Shown piece after piece: positions 7,132 to 9,685 of a stretch of 9,685 bases of DNA; within the stretch, counting starts at the first letter, position 1; every line of letters starts with the position of its first letter. The notes under the pieces are model-generated. The model did no database searches, was not told the origin of the DNA, and saw nothing but the letters and a program-made list of their open reading frames with translations. The stretch is taken from the NCBI GenBank assembly GCA_900554395.1, contig USHB01000044.1:1-9685 (forward strand), given 5' to 3'. The DNA comes from an uncultured Phascolarctobacterium sp. (GTDB lineage Bacteria; Bacillota; Negativicutes; Acidaminococcales; Acidaminococcaceae). The position numbers and the translations under genes were made by a program.

Positions 7132-7830
7132 ATGCAGGTAAAATTACTCAGGCATACGCCGGAGCCGGAAAAAACCGTTGCCATGAGCGCACGTCTTTGC
7201 TATTCTCCTATCGGCGCAGCACAGCTTGAAGAAAAAATTTCTGATGAACAGGCTGCCGCTTTGGTGCGCAAACTTGTTGCAATGGGGCATTTTTCCACTT
7301 TGGAACATGTAACCTTTACTTTTGCCATTGAAGGCGTTTCGCGCGTATTGACGCATCAGCTTGTGCGCCACCGCATTGCGTCTTATTCTCAGCAGTCGCA
7401 GCGTTATGTTAAAGAGCATAATTTTGAAGTAATTATGCCTCCTACAATCGCTGCAAGGCCTGAGGCCAAAGCTGAGTTTGAGGCGCTGATGCAGAAATTG
7501 CAGGATACTTATAATAAATTTACGGAAATGGGTATTCCTGCGGAAGACGCGCGCTATGTACTGCCCAATGCCGCTGAAACCAAAATTGTCTGCACTTTTA
7601 ATGCCCGCTCGCTGCTGAACTTTTTCAGTCTGCGCTGCTGCATGCGCGCCCAGTGGGAAATCCGCGCGCTGGCGGAAGATATGCTGGCTGAATGCAAAAA
7701 AGTTGCGCCCGTAATTTTTGAAAATGCAGGCCCGACCTGCGTGAGTGAAGGCATTTGCCGTGAAGGTGCAATGAGCTGCGGACGCCTTGCGGCAATTTTA
7801 AAAGCTAAGGAAGCTGCCAAAAAGCAGTAA
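7132..7830 (+). CDS. thyX: FAD-dependent thymidylate synthase (ThyX)
   Basis: ThyX makes dTMP from dUMP with methylene-tetrahydrofolate, FAD and NADPH, releasing tetrahydrofolate rather than dihydrofolate, so it does not depend on dihydrofolate reductase the way ThyA does. The family signature RHRx7S is exact: R79-H80-R81 with S89 followed by QR91. Other family blocks are [12 protein letters not shown] near the N-terminus, [25 protein letters not shown] and [10 protein letters not shown]. The C-terminus has three spaced cysteines ([16 protein letters not shown]). This resembles a cysteine motif I recall from some Firmicute ThyX proteins, possibly metal-binding; that role is a guess. At 232 aa the length is normal. 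ATG 7132 has GAGGTG (7121-7126) 5 nt upstream, right behind the mrnC stop. It is the only nucleotide-metabolism gene in a run of RNA-related genes. Confidence 0.96.
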   Translation: MQVKLLRHTPEPEKTVAMSARLCYSPIGAAQLEEKISDEQAAALVRKLVAMGHFSTLEHVTFTFAIEGVSRVLTHQLVRHRIASYSQQSQRYVKEHNFEVIMPPTIAARPEAKAEFEALMQKLQDTYNKFTEMGIPAEDARYVLPNAAETKIVCTFNARSLLNFFSLRCCMRAQWEIRALAEDMLAECKKVAPVIFENAGPTCVSEGICREGAMSCGRLAAILKAKEAAKKQ

Positions 7831-7840
7831 TGGTGACGCG

Positions 7841-8587
7841 ATGAAAGAAGAATTTATTGCCGGAAGAAACCCCGTAACAGAGGCTTTGCGCAGCGGCCGT
7901 GCGCTTAATAAAATAATGGTGCAGGACGGTGCCAAAGGCGTTACGGAAATTATTTCTGCCGCTAAAGCAAGAAATGTGGCGGTGGAATTTGTAAAAAGCG
8001 ATAAACTTGATAAACTTGCCCAGGGCGTACGCCATCAGGGCGTTGTTGCCTATGCAGCTCCGGTGGCTTTTAAAACTTTGGATGATGCATTGAAAAAGGC
8101 AGCAGAAAAAAATGAAGTACCGTTTTTGTTGCTGCTTGACGAATTGCAGGACCCGCAGAACCTTGGAGCTTTAATCCGCACGGCAGATGCAGCCGGCGTG
8201 CATGGCATATTGCTGCCCAAGCGCCGCAGCTGCCCGCTGAATGCGGTAGTTGCCAAAATTTCCGCAGGCGCTGTGGAATATGTGCCGGTAATTCAAATAG
8301 GCAATATCGTACAGCAGCTTGAAGAACTTAAAAAACAGGGCTTTTGGGTTGCCGGTGCCGATATGGACGGCGAAAAGTACACCAAAGCCAATTTAACCGG
8401 TCCGCTGGTGCTTGTTATCGGCGCGGAAGGCAAAGGGCTTGGCAGGCTTGTCAAAGAGCACTGCGATATTATCGTCAGCCTGCCTATGCAGGGCGGAGTA
8501 TCTTCGCTTAACGCGGCTGCGGCAGGTGCGGTTTTGATGTATGAAGTTGTGCGCCAGCGCGGCTTAGAGGCAGAGAAAAATGCGTGA
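7841..8587 (+). CDS. rlmB: SpoU/TrmH-family 23S rRNA 2'-O-methyltransferase (RlmB-like)
   Basis: A SPOUT methyltransferase expected to 2'-O-methylate a guanosine in 23S rRNA (Gm2251 in E. coli numbering), using SAM. The N-terminal substrate-binding domain (residues 1 to about 80) begins FIAGRNPVTEAL and includes HQGVVAYA. The catalytic domain has the three SpoU motifs: DELQDPQNLGALIRTADAAGV (from D100, motif 1), LVIGAEGKGLGRL (motif 2, G194-A-E196-G) and LPMQGGVSSLNAAAAGAVLMYE (motif 3, S221-S-L-N224). The 248 aa length matches the family. ATG 7841 follows the thyX stop by 10 nt with a modest GGTGA at 7832-7836. The stop overlaps yacP by 8 nt. The exact target base is inferred from family and context; related SpoU enzymes modify other sites. 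Confidence 0.92.
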   Translation: MKEEFIAGRNPVTEALRSGRALNKIMVQDGAKGVTEIISAAKARNVAVEFVKSDKLDKLAQGVRHQGVVAYAAPVAFKTLDDALKKAAEKNEVPFLLLLDELQDPQNLGALIRTADAAGVHGILLPKRRSCPLNAVVAKISAGAVEYVPVIQIGNIVQQLEELKKQGFWVAGADMDGEKYTKANLTGPLVLVIGAEGKGLGRLVKEHCDIIVSLPMQGGVSSLNAAAAGAVLMYEVVRQRGLEAEKNA

Positions 8588-9092
8588 ATGGCTTATTGTT
8601 GACGGATACAATGTAATAAACAGCTGGGCAGATTTTGCCAAACTGCGCAAGGATAACCTTGAACATGCCCGTGATTTGCTGCGCGAAAAAATTTTGGAGT
8701 ACGTTGTTTTTAAAGGCTTCAGCGGACTCGTTGTTTTCGATGCGCAGGAAGTGCAGGGCAGTGCCGAAGAAGAAAATTACGGCGCGGTAACTGTGGTTTA
8801 CACCGATGAGGGCGAAACTGCGGATTCGTGGATTGAACGCAAAACTTACGAACTTAATAAAAACGGCGATAAGGTTTTTGTTGTTACGAGCGACTATGCC
8901 GAGCAGATAAATATTTTGGGCAGCGGCGCGTACCGCATTTCTGCACGCGAGTTTAGGGAAGAATACCAGCGCGCAAAAAAACAGATTGAAGAAAAAGTTC
9001 ATGCAACGGCAGGCGGGCTTGGCCGCAATGAACTGGGCGGGCGCCTGCATGAGCATGTGCGCGCGCATTTTGAAAAGCTGCGCCGCCGCTGA
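8580..9092 (+). CDS. yacP: YacP/Rae1-like NYN-domain endoribonuclease
   Basis: This 170 aa protein belongs to the YacP family. The B. subtilis member (Rae1) binds the ribosomal A site and cuts mRNA during translation. The NYN (PIN-like) fold is visible, with acidic residues placed as in the family: D8 in LIVDGYNVIN, D54 in VVFDAQ, D82 in DEGETADSWIE, and D105 in VVTSDYAEQ. The C-terminal 40 residues are helical and highly charged, ending in basic residues. ATG 8580 lies inside the rlmB 3' end (8-nt overlap), with a modest GAGG-containing purine stretch upstream, which implies translational coupling. No terminator follows; the sigH promoter -35 starts 2 nt after the stop. Function by family is well supported; activity in this organism is inferred. 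Confidence 0.92.
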   Translation: MREWLIVDGYNVINSWADFAKLRKDNLEHARDLLREKILEYVVFKGFSGLVVFDAQEVQGSAEEENYGAVTVVYTDEGETADSWIERKTYELNKNGDKVFVVTSDYAEQINILGSGAYRISAREFREEYQRAKKQIEEKVHATAGGLGRNELGGRLHEHVRAHFEKLRRR

Positions 9093-9093
9093 T

Positions 9094-9122
9094 TTGACGG
9101 AGCAGCAAATTTTGTTTATAAT
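9094..9122 (+). promoter_or_regulatory. Near-consensus sigma-A-type promoter of sigH
   Basis: TTGACG (9094-9099) and a perfect TATAAT (9117-9122) are separated by 17 nt. Transcription would start near 9129, leaving a leader of about 49 nt to the sigH ATG. It lies directly behind the yacP stop, so sigH can be transcribed apart from the translation operon. An inverted repeat overlaps the -10. Confidence 0.82.
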
Positions 9123-9146
9123 TACTATACGTTAGTTTTTATAAAC
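9114..9146. repeat. 8-bp inverted repeat over the sigH promoter start region
   Basis: GTTTATAA (9114-9121) and TTATAAAC (9139-9146) are perfect reverse complements separated by 17 nt. The centre (about 9130) coincides with the predicted transcription start, and the left arm covers most of the -10. It could be an operator or only an AT-rich coincidence. It is not followed by a T-run, so it is not a terminator. Confidence 0.45.
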
Positions 9147-9177
9147 TTTCAGAAAGAAAAAAACGGAGGGCGTTCAG

Positions 9178-9685
9178 ATGAGCGCAGAAACACCGACAAA
9201 TCCATACAGCGCTTTTGAAAACATGGCCGATGAGGAAGTTGTTGCAAAAGCCAAGGAAGATAATGTGCTGGCGCAGGAATATCTGTTGCACAAATACCGT
9301 AAATTTGTGCGCGCCAAAGCCAGAAGTTATTTTTTAATCGGGGCGGAACGCGAGGACATCATCCAGGAAGGCATGATAGGCCTTTATAAAGCAATCCGCG
9401 ATTTTAAAGGGGACAAACTGTCCAGTTTCCGCGCTTTTGCGGAACTGTGCGTAACAAGGCAGATTATCACTGCCATAAAAACGGCTACGCGCCAGAAGCA
9501 TATACCTCTTAATTCTTACGTATCGCTTAACAAGCCGATATATGAGGAAGATTCTGACCGTACGCTGATGGATGTGGTAAGCGGCGTTAAAGTTGCCAAC
9601 CCTGAAGATATGATTATCAGCCGTGAAGAGTTCGTTGATATTGAAAATAAAATGAACAATATTTTAAGCGATCTTGAATGGCGTG
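9178..9685 (+). CDS. sigH: RNA polymerase sigma-H factor (SigH/Spo0H-like), 5' part
   Basis: This sigma-70-family factor directs RNA polymerase to stationary-phase and, in spore formers, early sporulation or competence genes. The open frame runs from ATG 9178 to the window edge (169 codons), so the C-terminus is missing. Region 2 is clear: YRKFVRAKARSYFLIGAE, then EDIIQEGMIGLYKAIRDF (core-binding and -10 recognition helices), then FRAFAELCVTRQIITAIKTATRQKH. The next segment, IPLNSYVSLNKPIYEED, is the SigH-type linker, and the start of region 4 (EFVDIENKMNNILSDLEWR) is just reached. The ATG has GGAGGG (9165-9170) 7 nt upstream. Position after yacP matches the conserved Firmicute order. The strong housekeeping-type promoter in front suggests basal expression. 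Confidence 0.93.
   Translation, partial: MSAETPTNPYSAFENMADEEVVAKAKEDNVLAQEYLLHKYRKFVRAKARSYFLIGAEREDIIQEGMIGLYKAIRDFKGDKLSSFRAFAELCVTRQIITAIKTATRQKHIPLNSYVSLNKPIYEEDSDRTLMDVVSGVKVANPEDMIISREEFVDIENKMNNILSDLEWR

Noticed and set aside
9093..9177. Terminator between yacP and sigH
   Set aside because: The only inverted repeat there has AT-rich arms with a 17-nt loop and no following T-run; it overlaps a strong promoter and is better read as a regulatory site.
1..9685. Defence island, prophage or other novel system
   Set aside because: Every gene is a recognised housekeeping gene in a conserved order, with no integrase, toxin-antitoxin pair, CRISPR repeat or composition break other than the short radA insert.

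Overview
This window is a chromosomal housekeeping segment with every gene on the + strand. The order is radA (3' part), carD, a PIN-TRAM membrane protein, an ispD-ispF fusion, gltX, cysS, mrnC, thyX, rlmB, yacP/rae1 and sigH (5' part). This matches the conserved radA-to-sigH neighbourhood of Firmicutes (B. subtilis radA-yacL-ispD-ispF-gltX-cysE-cysS-mrnC-rlmB-yacP-sigH). CarD next to radA, a fused IspDF, no cysE, and thyX between mrnC and rlmB differ from Bacillus. Together with balanced base composition and many GCC/GCG/CCG codons, these suggest a Clostridia- or Negativicutes-type organism, possibly an Acidaminococcaceae relative. That placement is an inference from gene content, not a measured result.

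Layout. Bases 1-589 hold the C-terminal Lon-like part of RadA. Its frame is broken by a foreign-looking 52-bp stretch (403-454), after which the RadA tail resumes in another frame. A strong terminator follows (about 589-616). Bases 617-755 carry two near-consensus sigma-A promoters in tandem, then carD (756-1238) with its own terminator (1238-1266). A weaker promoter region with an inverted repeat precedes the PIN-TRAM gene (1346-2476). From there to 9092 the genes are packed end to end, with overlaps or gaps of up to 12 nt; the one larger gap (3682-3739) carries an extended -10 promoter for gltX. Between yacP and sigH (9093-9177) lies another near-consensus promoter with an 8-bp inverted repeat around its likely start point. 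sigH runs off the right edge. No stretch over 300 bases lacks a gene.

How the genes fit together. Most products serve information processing: tRNA charging (GltX, CysS), ribosome maturation and 23S rRNA modification (MrnC, RlmB), mRNA decay on the ribosome (YacP/Rae1), transcription initiation (CarD, SigH) and recombination (RadA). Two metabolic enzymes sit among them: IspDF for isoprenoid precursors by the MEP pathway, and ThyX for dTMP. The operon architecture is ordinary. The clearest anomaly is the 52-bp interruption of radA. It is either a real mutation or insertion, a recoding element, or an assembly chimera, and the sequence alone cannot decide between these.
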